From Podarcis raffonei (taxonomy: Eukaryota; Chordata; Lepidosauria; Squamata; Lacertidae): a DNA stretch of 64,000 nt. Both the position numbers and the translations under genes were made by a program. How positions within the stretch are numbered: position 1 is the first letter of the stretch; each line of letters starts with the position of its first letter. Location: NCBI RefSeq assembly GCF_027172205.1, contig NC_070614.1:31496501-31560500 (forward strand), written 5' to 3'. The notes beneath the pieces are model-generated. The model saw nothing but the letters and a program-made list of their open reading frames with translations. It did no database searches and was not told the DNA's origin. Below, piece by piece: positions 45,901 through 56,815 of this stretch.

Positions 45901-48184
45901 ACAAAATTATTTCAGATATGACAATTCAAAGAAACAACAGCTTAGGATGGACATGCCCATTTTTAGAAGCACCCACAACAGGAACTGCAGCAAGGTGAAT
46001 GGCTACAGCTGCATGTTTAATTAGTATCAGGGACATAGATTTATGGAATGAGGTGTTTGGGGGAAAGTCAAGTTAGCTCTACTCCCTTTCTCAAATGAGG
46101 AAGGTATCTTTTTTTGATCCATCTATCCCTCTCCTCCATTCATAGGACGTGAATGGTAATAGCATTTTATTCTGTGAACTGCCCTGAGACCTCCGGGTAC
46201 AGGGCAGTATATTTTTATTTTTATTTTTAATTAATTCCAAAGAGGTAGCTGTATCTCATCCCACCACAAAACAGCTCCAACTGACCTACATCATTTGCTC
46301 CCTCATTTTACCCTCATAGGAACTGTAAGGAAAACACTAGCTAAGGCCAAAGATCAAACAGTGAACTTTTTGTGTGAGTGGGAATTTTAACCCATTTCAA
46401 TACGATCAAACAGACTTCCCCATACTAGTGCCCTTCAGATGTTTTAGACCAACTCCTATCAGCCCCAGCCAGAATAAGCTAATGGTCACTCCAAAATAAC
46501 ACAAAGGCACACCAAAATAATACACAAGGATGGGGGGGGGAGAAAGTTGCTGTAAACAGAAGGTCTCCTGCAGATACCATTTCATCAGCAGATCTGTTCC
46601 ATTTGAGCCTTTAGTGTGGTGGCATTTACCCTGTGGAAATCCTTCTACTTATAAATTAGGCAATGTCTATATTGCCTTTTCGGCATCTGTTGAAGACTTT
46701 CATCTTCCAGCATACCTTCTAAGTGGATAGTCTTATCCTAGTTGGTATCTGAATTGGATTTCACAATATTTGTGCTAAATCAGGACTTCTTTTACCCTTG
46801 GTTAACCCTCCAGGGGTGAAATGTGGGTGATGGGTGCAGTCACCCCACAATCTCTCTCTCACACACAGAGAGGCACACATTTCAAAGAACACCTACTTCT
46901 CAGTTGATTCATGGAGATGAGCTGAAGAGTAGGGCTATTTCTCCACTTTATTCATCAAACGATCACCATGATGACTAGGGACTGGGTGCTGGTCTCATCC
47001 AAACATGGAATCAACATTCTCTTTTGTACTTTTTGTCAAATTCAGAAAAGTCTTGGCTAGGTCTGAAAAAATGGGGGGGGGGCTCCAAATAGTGTGCTAT
47101 TAGCCTCCCTACGTCTAAATAACAGATTTGTTTTTCAGAGTACAATAAACAAGAGTGATATCAATCCAGTATGGATTACACAGACCATGAGCTTACATTT
47201 ATAAGAATTAGAATGTCAACAAACAGAGCAAAAAGTAAATTAACATATAAAGAGAAAAGTAGTATAAATGCCTCTTTACTTATGAACACTTCAGAATAAT
47301 GTTGAGTTACAGAGTATTTCAAACCTTAACATGTCCAATTTACAATACTCTCAACTTCTGAAATGTATTTCAGGTGATTAATGATCATAAATTAGATGGG
47401 AAATGTGAGTATTTAGGCAGAATATAATAATTAAAAAAACTAATATTCTAAATTTTACAGCTTAAATATGTGCACATAGTGTAAACATCACAAAAATATC
47501 AGTTCCCCATTGGGATTTACAAATACTGTATATTTATAGGAAAAGCTTGTGAGATTATTAACACATTAGACACAGAAAAAATATTCTTGTGCCTTGAACC
47601 AGAGCCCTCAACCCAAATTAAATGAATGTCTGGGGTACAATCTTTAGCTATTTAATTATTGAAGTAAACTTAATTGAATTCAGTGGTGACTATGTACAAT
47701 CTGACATGCACAAAATGGCACTGTAATTTTGTTTAACTGAGGAAGGGCAACTAAAGATAAATCCAGTCAAGACAGAAGCAATGGTGAACACCAGCCAATC
47801 TGAGCAGACAACAAAGGTGTAAATGGTGCAACTGGCCTGGAGGAATGGATGGAGGATGACTTTGTGAACACATAGAGAATTTTGTGTCTACACACCCAAA
47901 TGTACCCATGAAATAAATGGTGAGTTTCACAGAAATCAGAGTTGAAAGTGACTTAAAATGTCATTTTGCTGATGCAGGAAAACCCCTATCATAGCATCCC
48001 TAGTAGATGACCATCCAGCATTTGCCTTAAAAAAATGACTCATTTTCATCACCCTTTGACATCACCCTATTTTACTGTCAAAGTAATCTTTCATCAAAAT
48101 ATCCTTTGTAGAAAGTCCACCCTATTGGTGCAGGTCTTAGCATCTGGAGCAAAGGGAACACTAAGCTAAACATAGCCAGCCCCT
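45901..48184. other. Intergenic, including the 3' flank of the OR at 48185
   Basis: A LINE-tail-like block near 46170-46230 (CTGTGAACTGCCCTGAGACC), a half palindromic hAT-like element at 46415-46500, an AT-rich stretch, and the shared 3' flank at about 47930-48184. No gene. Confidence 0.45.
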
Positions 48185-49165
48185 TCACCTTTGAAGAAAA
48201 AAACTAGAGAAGGCATTCATAGAAGAGAGCCTCGAACCCAGTAGTTTTGACAAAGCATTTTTTACCTCCTTGTTTCTCATGCTGTAGATTATGGGATTCA
48301 TCAGTGGTGGAACCATGGAATATATCATGGTAAATGCCAAATCCAAGTGTGATGGACTGTTAGAGGTGGGCTTGAGGTAAGCAAAGCAGCCAGTGAACAC
48401 AAATATAGAGACAACAATGAGGTGGGGAAGGCATGTTGAGAAGGCCCTTTGCCTTCCCTCAACAGAGGGGATTTTCAGCACTTCGGTGAAGATGTGCACA
48501 TAGGTTGCAATGATGAAGATGAAGCAGCCTAACACTGTGACAGATCCTAACACAATAGCTCCAATTTCAAAAAGGTACAAATCAGAACAGGCCATCTTAA
48601 GCAAATGTGGGACTTCACAGAAAAACTGATTGACCACATTGGAGCAAAAGGGGGAAGAAAAGGTACATCCAGTATGTAAAACTCCACAAAGAAAGCTGCT
48701 GATCCATACTCTAATAACCATTTGGATGCAGGCTTGCATATTCATCAACATCTCATACTGTAGCGGTTTGCAAATGGCAACATATCGATCATATGCCATA
48801 ACCGTGAGGAGAAAGAAATCAGATATTAAAAAGAAGAGAAAGAAGAAGACTTGAGCAACACATCCTGGGTAAGAAATGTATCTAATATTTAAGAGGGTAT
48901 TGGCCATGGATTTGGGCATAATCACCGAAACTGAACCAAGGTCCTGTATAGCTAAGTTCATGAGAAAGAAGTACATCGGTGTTTGCAGGTGGGAGTCAAA
49001 GGCTACTGCAGAGATGATGAGAAGATTTCCTGTAAGTGCTGCCAGATAAAAAGCAAGGAACATAAAGAAATGTAGAATCTGTAGTTCCCTTACTTCTGAA
49101 AATTCCATTAGAAGAAATCCTGACAGAGAGGATTGATTAACTATGCTTTGCTCCTTAGTATCCAT
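48185..49165 (-). CDS. Olfactory receptor, family 14-like, intact (array unit 6)
   Basis: A 326-residue odorant receptor. NQSS at 10-13, GN at 46-47, QTPMYFFL (Gln for the usual His before TPMYFF), MAYDRYVAIC 123-132, RAFSTC in place of KAFSTC at the TM6 boundary, and NPIIYSMRNKEVK. The Lys-to-Arg change is conservative. The splice acceptor CCTTCCACAG ends at 49171, 5 nt before the ATG. A conserved upstream exon at 50869 gives a predicted intron of 1.7 kb. The 3' end and 3' flank of this kind of gene recur as a fragment at 51480-51780. Confidence 0.96.
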   Translation of the reverse strand: MDTKEQSIVNQSSLSGFLLMEFSEVRELQILHFFMFLAFYLAALTGNLLIISAVAFDSHLQTPMYFFLMNLAIQDLGSVSVIMPKSMANTLLNIRYISYPGCVAQVFFFLFFLISDFFLLTVMAYDRYVAICKPLQYEMLMNMQACIQMVIRVWISSFLCGVLHTGCTFSSPFCSNVVNQFFCEVPHLLKMACSDLYLFEIGAIVLGSVTVLGCFIFIIATYVHIFTEVLKIPSVEGRQRAFSTCLPHLIVVSIFVFTGCFAYLKPTSNSPSHLDLAFTMIYSMVPPLMNPIIYSMRNKEVKNALSKLLGSRLSSMNAFSSFFLQR

Positions 49166-49171
49166 GCTGTC

Positions 49172-50868
49172 TGTGGAAGGAAACAGGACAGGTGTTAAGA
49201 GGAAATTGAAACATTGTAAGTAGTGGACCTACTGTACTTGCACTTTTGATTTTAAAATAGCAATAATAGTTACAGCTATACATCATGTATTTTGGAAAAA
49301 GAAGTTATGCTAGGTCTGTACACCAAGGTAGTGGTATAATCTAAAATATGCAGATGGAAGCAACTTTAGAATTGGTAATGAGACAGGGTCAGGCAGGGGA
49401 AGAATAGGTGATTGCTGTAATTGAGTATACATTGACTTAGATCACTTCTACTTCTTTTTTAAGAATTCATCCTGATTTGTTTGTTCAAATTTTACAAAAA
49501 GGTGATATAATAGCCATTGTTTATTGAACATTCATTCTGGTTTGGTTGTTGAGAGGTGCACTTTCTCAATACTTTCCTTAGTGCAAAAAAATTATAGTAG
49601 AGCCCCAAATCCACAAAATATCCATTCACCTGGGGCTGCGGTGGGGGTGGGGTTGCCACACAGCACGGCCATGTCCAGACAGGGGAAATCACCACCTACC
49701 TGCATGGCTGGGGGAGGGGGACAGTTGCCTAATACCACCCTCCACCTTGCTGTGCCAGACCTTCAAAATGGGCAGGCCTTACCCACAAACCAATTGGGGA
49801 AAGGGCATGGGGGGCTGCCCACCCCTGATATATTTAGGAAGGCAACCTGGAGCAGGCTGCATTCTTGGTTGATTTGCCAGTATGTAACTAAACACATATG
49901 AAGACCTCACCTGGATCAGGCAAAAGACTTCTAGAATCCTGTTCTCACAGTGACCAACCAGATCCCTATGAGAAGCCTGAGTTGAAGAGCAATCGCTAGT
50001 TTTTACTGATATTTGGAGGCAGACTGCTGTCTTTGACACTAGAGGTGGAACAGAGCCATCATGGCCAGTAGATGCCATTAGCACTTTGTTTCATAAATTA
50101 GTCTGATTCTCTTTTAAAGCCACCCAAGTTGGTGACCATCACTACAATTTGTGGAAGTGAATTCTATAGCTAAAGGATACACTATGTGAAGAAGTACAGG
50201 TACTGTCTTTTGTCTATCCTAAATTTAACAACCCTAAGGTTCTAGGAAATCTAGGAAATACTTGGAAATCTCCACTTTTCTGTATTTTGCAGTGCAGTTC
50301 TGCAATCTCCCCCCCCCCAAAAAAAAAGTACATTAAAATGTTTGTATAGTGTATATTAAGGGAAACTGCAATAAAAATGCACACAACAGTGAATGTTAGT
50401 GGGGGGAGTGTACAAAGATATATTGTGTTTGGGGAAAGTTCTTGTAAAATGTATGTACTGGATATAATTGTGTGAAAATGAATATTTTAAGAAAAAATGT
50501 GCATGGCAATTTGTATGAATATTCATTCAGATTATTCAGCAAGAAACACACACAAACTGATGTGGAAATAGTGCAAAGAGAACTTAAGATTGTAAAAATG
50601 AGAAATGGAGAAAAATCTAAATTGAGAGATTCATCCATCCTTATCAAAGACTGCACAACAGACACTTTACCCATTCTAAGCATCTAAAATGAACTGTAAT
50701 ATTCTGTTCCATTTGAGTTTCATTGACAATAGAGAGTGCTAGGGGAGGAGCAAATGTATGGGAAAGAAAAGAATGAGAGAGGGGAAAGGAAGGAGAGTGC
50801 ATTGTTTTTATACTGAGAGCAGTTGACTACTAAGATCATAAGAAAAATGTAAGCACCTAATAGCATAC
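49172..50868. other. Predicted first intron of the OR at 49165
   Basis: No coding. Contains a CR1-like remnant near 50120-50230 (GTGGAAGTGAATTCTATAGC) and a GC-rich block at 49630-49770. Confidence 0.45.
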
Positions 50869-51095
50869 CTTTTTTTCTTCACAAATTTCTCTCAGCTTCA
50901 TATTCTCTCCCCCCCCCCCTTCAGTGGAAGTATTGAACATGTATCAGTTGAGCCATACATGACACTTTATAAAACCCTGCGTGTGGATCTATGATGACAA
51001 TATCAATTTGTTAATGTGGGAAGGGACAATCATGTCCCTTTTGCGTTCTTGGAGATCTGCTCTCTTGGGAATCCAAGACTTCTCATTAGTAAGGC
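50869..51095 (-). promoter_or_regulatory. Candidate promoter and noncoding exon of the OR at 49165
   Basis: TATA-like TATAAAG at 50965-50971, upstream block diverged but alignable (CCCACATTAACAAATTG), and donor GTATGCTAT just below 50869, with AAAAAAAG before it. The donor form differs from the GTAAG of the others but remains a good match to the consensus. Confidence 0.55.
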
Positions 51096-51344
51096 ATACT
51101 AAGCAACTTTAATTCTGTTTTTTGCTAATATGGTTAGTAAAGACTGACAAAAGTTCATGAGAATTACAGATTACAGGAAGATAGAAAGCTGTCTTGTACT
51201 GAATCAGATCATTGGTCTATGTAGCTCAGCATTTTTTACACTGACTGGCATTGGCTCTCCAGAATGCCTGAATGTTCCTGATGCTTTTGCCCTACACCTA
51301 GATGCTATCTCACACACTAACTGTCTTGTTAAAAAAGTATCATA

Positions 51345-51470
51345 GAATCATATAATTGTAAGAGTTGTAAGGGACACCAAGGGTCATCTAGTCCAACCCT
51401 TTGCAATGCAGGAATCAAAGACCTCTTTGCCCATACAGAAGCCAAACCCATGACCCTGGTGTTGTTAGCA
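51345..51470 (-). mobile_element. CR1 LINE 3' end fragment
   Basis: ATAGAATCATATAATTGTAA and GGTCATCTAGTCCAACCC, as in 44264 and 44785. Confidence 0.75.
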
Positions 51471-51479
51471 CCAAGTCCT

Positions 51480-51780
51480 TAAAAAGGACTTCATCACCCT
51501 TTGACAAAACCTATTTTACTGCCAATGCAATGTTCCATAAAAATGTCCTTTGTTGCAAATTCAACCTCTTGATGCAGGTCTTTCCATTTGGAGCAACAGA
51601 GAAAACTAAGCAAAACATATCCAGGCCCTTCACATTTGAAGAAAAAAGCTAGAGAGGGCATTCATAGAAGAGTGCCTCAAACCCAGTACTTTTGACAAAG
51701 CACCTTTTACCACCTTGCTTCTCAAGCTGTAAGTTACTGGATTCATCAGTGGTGGAACCATGGTATATATTATGGTAAGT
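51480..51780 (-). pseudogene. 3' fragment of an olfactory receptor with its 3' flank
   Basis: 51643-51780 matches the last about 45 codons of the OR at 48185 (GAGGGCATTCATAGAAGAGT and GGATTCATCAGTGGTGGAAC), and 51480-51640 matches its 3' flank (CATCACCCTTTGACA). The match stops abruptly near 51780, within TM7 coding, and nothing upstream of that point resembles an OR. It also has coding changes in the NPxIY region, including loss of the Ile-Tyr codons. This is a partial duplicate, not a gene interrupted in place. Confidence 0.85.
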
Positions 51781-53095
51781 GACAAACTTAATTGGGAAGC
51801 ATGTTGGGAATGTTACTGGTCTTCACCAGCAAATCCCTTTCACATTTCTTGGCATATGCTTTGCAAGGAAACCCTCCAGCCCACCCCCCATCATCACTGT
51901 CAAACCCATTCTACAAAAGACCACAGGTTGGATACATATGGGCCTTCAATGGCCTCCACAAGATGATCCAGGAAAAAAGATTCCCAGCACTGGCCTTTTA
52001 GTTAGAACAGAGATTGATGAAGAATTGGGAGGGGAAGGTTTGGGGGGACACACACACCAAGATTGCCACCACTGTCTTGTTTTCATGAGGAGACAGGTGG
52101 GGAAAAAATAGGCAGGACAAAAGATGTGGGTTTAAACTAGGACCACTATATTAATAACAACTTGTGAACTGTGCAGGAGACATGGGTGCCAGCCCGGGGG
52201 GGGGCTGAACTCTTTGTGGCCCTCAAATAATTCTTGAGCTAGGGCTGAGGGCGCCCCCCCCATGAGGGGGGTGCCTCTCCGGTGCCTTCCTGGTGACGCG
52301 CAGCTTGGGACGTCCATAAATCTCCAGTCCTGGCACGCTCCCAGTGACACATATCAGATGATTACGTGCACACTCAATGACTCAACTCAGCAGAGTATAG
52401 CAGAAATGAAGTGGAGCTTGGTGTGTGATTTCTAAGTATTTATTAAACAATATATACAGGACAAAGGAATCATGGCGTTTCCTCTCTTCTTTTTCCAAAA
52501 GAGAGAGAGAAAGTACAGCAGTACAACAGAGTGGAAGAGATAAGACTAGCTTCTGTTTTCACAGTTTCCAAGCCTGGAAACTAAACATAGACATGTAATT
52601 ACACATCCAGCAATGGAGCAGTAAAATGCTGTGAAATGCTAACAGTTCAGGGGGCAGAGGAGACTGAGCGTGGAGCCACGGGTTCTGTGGCTGGCTTCTC
52701 CTCAACGCAGTTTCATTCCTGAAGCCCTAGTGATGAAGTAGACCACACACAAGCATTATTTATGCTTATATTTTTAAATACTTTTTATTAATTTTTCATT
52801 AATAACAATCCAATGGTAACCACATGAATACATTTCCAAATCATGCCCAATCTCAATACAAGCCAATTAAACAGTCTGAATTAAACATTTTGGCTGACTT
52901 CCTGTGTTCCGGCTGTCAGGAGTTGATATTGTTCCCTTGATCCTGTGCCAATTCTTTTAATTAATCCAAGTTCCACTATTCAGATCTAATCCTTTGTTCT
53001 TGCAGCCACTGATGCAATGACTTTCAAAGATGTTTCTATAAATCCATATCAGTTACCTTGCAGAGAGAATTTATTTCATGTAGCTGTGTGGAATA
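51781..53095. other. Intergenic with repeat remnants
   Basis: 51790-52130 unassigned; 52190-52330 GC-rich; 52360-52730 has a reversed AATAAATA signal near 52440 and could be LTR-derived; 52760-53095 has a reversed LINE-like 3' tail (ACTTTTTATTAATTTTTCAT). No gene. Confidence 0.35.
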
Positions 53096-53331
53096 CAGTG
53101 GTACCTCAGGTACATATGCTTCAGGTTACATATGCTTCAGGTTACAGACTCTGCTAACCCAGAAATAGTACCTCGGGTTAAGAACTTTGCTTCAGCATGA
53201 GAACAGAAATCGTGTTCCAGCGGCGTGGCAGCAGCAGGAGGCCCCATTAGCTAAAGTGGTGCTTCAGGTTAAGAACAGTTTCAGGTTAAGAACGGACCTC
53301 CAAATTAAGTACTTAACCCAAGCTACTGCTG
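53096..53331. mobile_element. Tigger-like miniature transposon, copy 3
   Basis: Starts CAGTGGTACCTCAGGTAC, ends with a diverged CTACTGCTG, flanked by TA. It splits a reversed LINE-like sequence, so it is younger than that insertion. Confidence 0.83.
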
Positions 53332-53704
53332 TATTTGTTTTCCTTCTTCTTTTGTTCATGTTGGAATCAGTTCTCTTTCGTCCGCCGAGAGCTCTTTTGC
53401 AAGTATGCCACAACTCTCCATCTTGCTTTGAAATTGAAAGCAGTCCAGGTCCGGCTGTGACTTCTGAACCACTTCCAATATTCATCTCCTTGCTTTTAAC
53501 GAGCTGGTGTCTCATCAAAACCATAATAAATCAAAGTTGAGCTCTCTTTAATTGGCAATGTGCAAATCCTCATAAAATTCCACACAGTCCATTCTTTCAG
53601 GCATTCCATAGATAAATGTCCTTGATATGTGTTTTTTGGAGGAGGCTGTCACTACCATATTAAACATCTTGGATAAGCCTCTCCACCACACCTCCAGGTT
53701 GTCA

Positions 53705-53751
53705 GAAGGAAGGAAGGAAGGAAGGAAGGAAGGAAGGAAGGAAGGAAGGAA
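53705..53751. repeat. (GAAG)n microsatellite
   Basis: About 11 units. Confidence 0.97.
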
Positions 53752-55410
53752 AAGACTTATTGCACTTCCACCTTTTTGTGCTATTAAAAAAAGAGAGCCA
53801 CACTTATACCTATTTCCTTTTTGTTCCTTCCTTGTTCTCCATAGCTTCTCAACCCCTTTGTTTTGTTTTCATGCACTTTGAATAGAACTGTACAGTTCTC
53901 CACAGAATGTCAATGGAAACAGTGGTTGAGGATGACCTTCTAGAGCATATCAAGGCCCCTGAAAAGGAAAGGGGCAAAAAGGCAGTAAACCAGGGAGACC
54001 AAAACTATAAGTGGAGCTTTAAAGAAATGAAAATGTTTCATTATTTTGTGTTCTGTTAAGTGGTTATTAGACAGTTGCTTTATCTTCCAAGGTTCTTGTG
54101 GTGAGAGCCCTGTAGACATCCACAACACCCTTGTGGGTAAGTCCATGCTACTCAATTTCTGTTTTAATTTCTCCCTTTGGGTCTCTGCTGCTACATATGC
54201 AGATTTCTGAAGAACAGATTCTTGAAATCTGAACACGAGCAGAGATAGATCAATCGTCTCCAAATAAACACAGTGATTGCATTATTATATCAAAAAGGCA
54301 TTCTTAAGAGAAATTAACAGGTAATTTAAGGTTTGGAAATGATTTTCTGGTTTTTGTTTCTCTAGCTAATTCACTGAAATCTAAGTAAATTTGAATAAAT
54401 TGTGAATTTGAACAATTATAGTAGGAGGCAATTCAATGAGGAACTAGAAAACAAATGTGTGGCTTACTGGTGCCCAAATTTCATCAACTGCTATTGAAAA
54501 CATGTAGATTGCTTATAAGGATGTATTTACTAGTCATTAGTCACAGTAGTGTGACAGTAATGCTACAGCCTCCCCATTAAATTTTAAACCATTCTAGATT
54601 GTGAATGCAGAAGACCTGCAAACTGATAAGAAACTGTGATTCAAAAATTTAAATAAAAAGGAAGGATGTACATTGTAGGAAAGAAATGTGGCAAATGAGA
54701 TTTGAAAAGCAAAATAATACATTCTTTTAAGACTGACAATATAACCAGCTAATTCAATGAACAAGTTGCAATGTAGAAAAGAAAGACAGTTTTCCTTGTT
54801 TCACGATCTCTTCTTTCTTTTCTTCCAATTATATGTATATTCTACTAGTACATAGATGGGAAATTTGTGGCCCCCCAGATTCCGGATTCTGCAACTCCCA
54901 TCAACCCAGCCACAATGGTAAATGGACAGGGTTTATGGGAGCTGTAATCCACAAACCTCTTAATGGTGCCTGGTTTGCCATCTCTGAATTTCTGGTTTGC
55001 TACTTAAAGTATAAGCATAAAATATCTAGGAACTGTTGTAAGAACAACAGCAGGGATCTTTCAGCTGGTAACTCAAGGGTTAATTCTGCTGACAGTGGTG
55101 GTGGAGGAGGAGATGTTGTGTACCTACCCATCAGAATGGCATGATCCTTGCTGATATAACATGAGTTATTATTGTCTTGTTAGCTTTGAGGGAATTTTCC
55201 TCTGTATGTTTGTTGAACATCTGCCTTTTCTGTACAAGGCCTGACATAAAAAAGACAAAATCCCTCTGTTTCCCCCTCTGCTCAAATTATGCACTGTTTT
55301 TGTTTCATTTTATCTCTGGACTCTATTTTAATTATTCAAGTTGTTCTGTTAACAGGGAAGACCCTCCATCTCCCAAGCACAGACAAACTGTGAATTAGGA
55401 ATCCAGAGTA
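53752..55410. other. Intergenic
   Basis: AT-rich, with a palindromic hAT-like element at 54855-54975 (GGCCCCCCAGATTCCGGATT and a reversed partner). No gene recognised. Confidence 0.45.
54855..54975. mobile_element. Palindromic hAT-like miniature element
   Basis: Arms GCAACTCCCATCAACCC and GGGAGCTGTAATCCACAAAC, in the family of 3540-3655. Confidence 0.5.
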
Positions 55411-55652
55411 CAGTGGTACCTCTGGTTACGTACTTAATTTGTTCCGGAGGTCCGTTCTTAACCTGAAACTGTTCTTAACCTGAAGCACCACTTTAGCTAA
55501 TGGGGCCTCCTGCTGCCGCCATGCCGCCGCCGCACGATTTCTGTTCTCATCCTGAAGCAAAGTTCTTAACCCGAGGTACTATTTCTGGGTTAGTGGAGTC
55601 TGTAACCTGAAACATATGTAACTTGAAGCGAATGTAACCCGAGGTACCACTG
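55411..55652. mobile_element. Tigger-like miniature transposon, copy 4
   Basis: CAGTGGTACCTCTGGTTACG to CCGAGGTACCACTG, TA on both sides, with the internal CCTGAAGCACCACTTTAGC. It lies just upstream of the OR at 55868 and may fall within its promoter region. Confidence 0.88.
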
Positions 55653-55867
55653 TATGTCAAAGCCATTCAGTTAGATAATGTTCTTCTCCCAACCACCTTA
55701 TATGGCCACGCTTACATATCTTTGCTTTACACTTTGTGTTTTACCAAAAAATAAAAGCTCATAGTGGGTTTGCTAAACACAATGGTGACAAAGAAACTTG
55801 CAAAATCTTTGTTTTCTTGCCAATATTTCCTCCTGTTCTCTCCACAGAATATTTTCCAACCAAAGGA

Positions 55868-56815
55868 ATGGTAAACCAAACATCTGTGACAGAATTCATC
55901 CTTCTAGGGTTTTCTGATATTCGAGAGCTCCAGATCTTACATTTTGTGTTGTTTCTCTCTCTTTATTTAGCAGCCTTAATGGGGAACTTCCTCATCATCG
56001 TAACCATAACCCGAATCCAACATCTTCATACTCCCATGTATTTTTTCCTGGCTTTCCTATCCTCCATTGATGCCTGCTACATTTCTACCACTGTGCCCAA
56101 ATCCATGGTCAATTCCTTGATTAATGTCAATGTGATTTCATTCTCTGGCTGTGTCACCCAGGTTTTCTTGGTTGTCACATTTGCAGGGGCTGAGCTGTCC
56201 TTTCTCACTGTTATGGCTTATGACCGTTACGTAGCAATCTGCCACCCTCTACAATACATGCTGATTATGAACTGGAATGCCTGTCTTCAAATGGCAGCTG
56301 CTTCGTTGCTCAGCAGTGTCCTCAATGGTGTGATCCACACTGTAAACACATTTAGGCTACATTTCTGCCAGTCTAATGTGATTGAACAATATTTCTGTGA
56401 TATCCCTCAGTTATATAGGATATCTTGTACAAATACGGAAGCCAGTGAGCGCTTCACGCTTGCCAGTGTCTTTTGTGTGGGGTTGTTCTGCTTTTCGCTT
56501 GTCTTGGTGTCCTACAGTTATATCTTCTCTGCAGTGTTCAAGATTCAGTCAGCACAGGGAAGGTATAAAGCCTTTTCCACCTGCATCCCACATTTGACCA
56601 TATTTTCTTTGTTTGTTTTTACTGTTATGCTAGCCTACATGAGACCAAAGGCTTTGTCCTCTCCATCTCTGGATTTGTTGGCTGCTGTTTTGTATGCCGT
56701 TTTGCCACCTCTGATGAATCCCATAATTTATAGCCTGAGAAACAAAGAGATCCAAGGTGCTTTGCGGAAATGTCTCAGAAAAAATAGAAATGAATTTTGC
56801 CTGGTGACCTCATAA
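55868..56815 (+). CDS. Olfactory receptor, family 14-like, divergent, intact
   Basis: A 315-residue odorant receptor. I place the start at the ATG at 55868 (MVNQTSVTEFILLGFS): the frame is open further upstream, but a strong splice acceptor (TTCTCTCCACAG) ends at 55847 and the earlier ATG at 55736 lies before it. NQT at 3-5, GN at 39-40, PMYFF 56-60, MAYDRYVAICHPLQY 116-130, KAFSTC near 233-238 and NPIIYSLRNKEIQ. CHPLQY and SLRNKEI are the standard mammalian OR14-style wording, where the array has CKPLQY and SMRNKEI. It therefore represents a separate lineage within the same family. Opposite strand to the array and without the shared promoter block. Confidence 0.95.
   Translation: MVNQTSVTEFILLGFSDIRELQILHFVLFLSLYLAALMGNFLIIVTITRIQHLHTPMYFFLAFLSSIDACYISTTVPKSMVNSLINVNVISFSGCVTQVFLVVTFAGAELSFLTVMAYDRYVAICHPLQYMLIMNWNACLQMAAASLLSSVLNGVIHTVNTFRLHFCQSNVIEQYFCDIPQLYRISCTNTEASERFTLASVFCVGLFCFSLVLVSYSYIFSAVFKIQSAQGRYKAFSTCIPHLTIFSLFVFTVMLAYMRPKALSSPSLDLLAAVLYAVLPPLMNPIIYSLRNKEIQGALRKCLRKNRNEFCLVTS

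Noticed and set aside
53705-53751. Regular short direct repeats that might suggest a CRISPR-like array
   Set aside because: Pure tetranucleotide microsatellite without spacers, in vertebrate DNA.
55736-55867. A 44-codon N-terminal extension of the OR at 55868
   Set aside because: It spans a strong acceptor at 55846-55847 and has no OR-like sequence; MVNQT matches the usual OR start.
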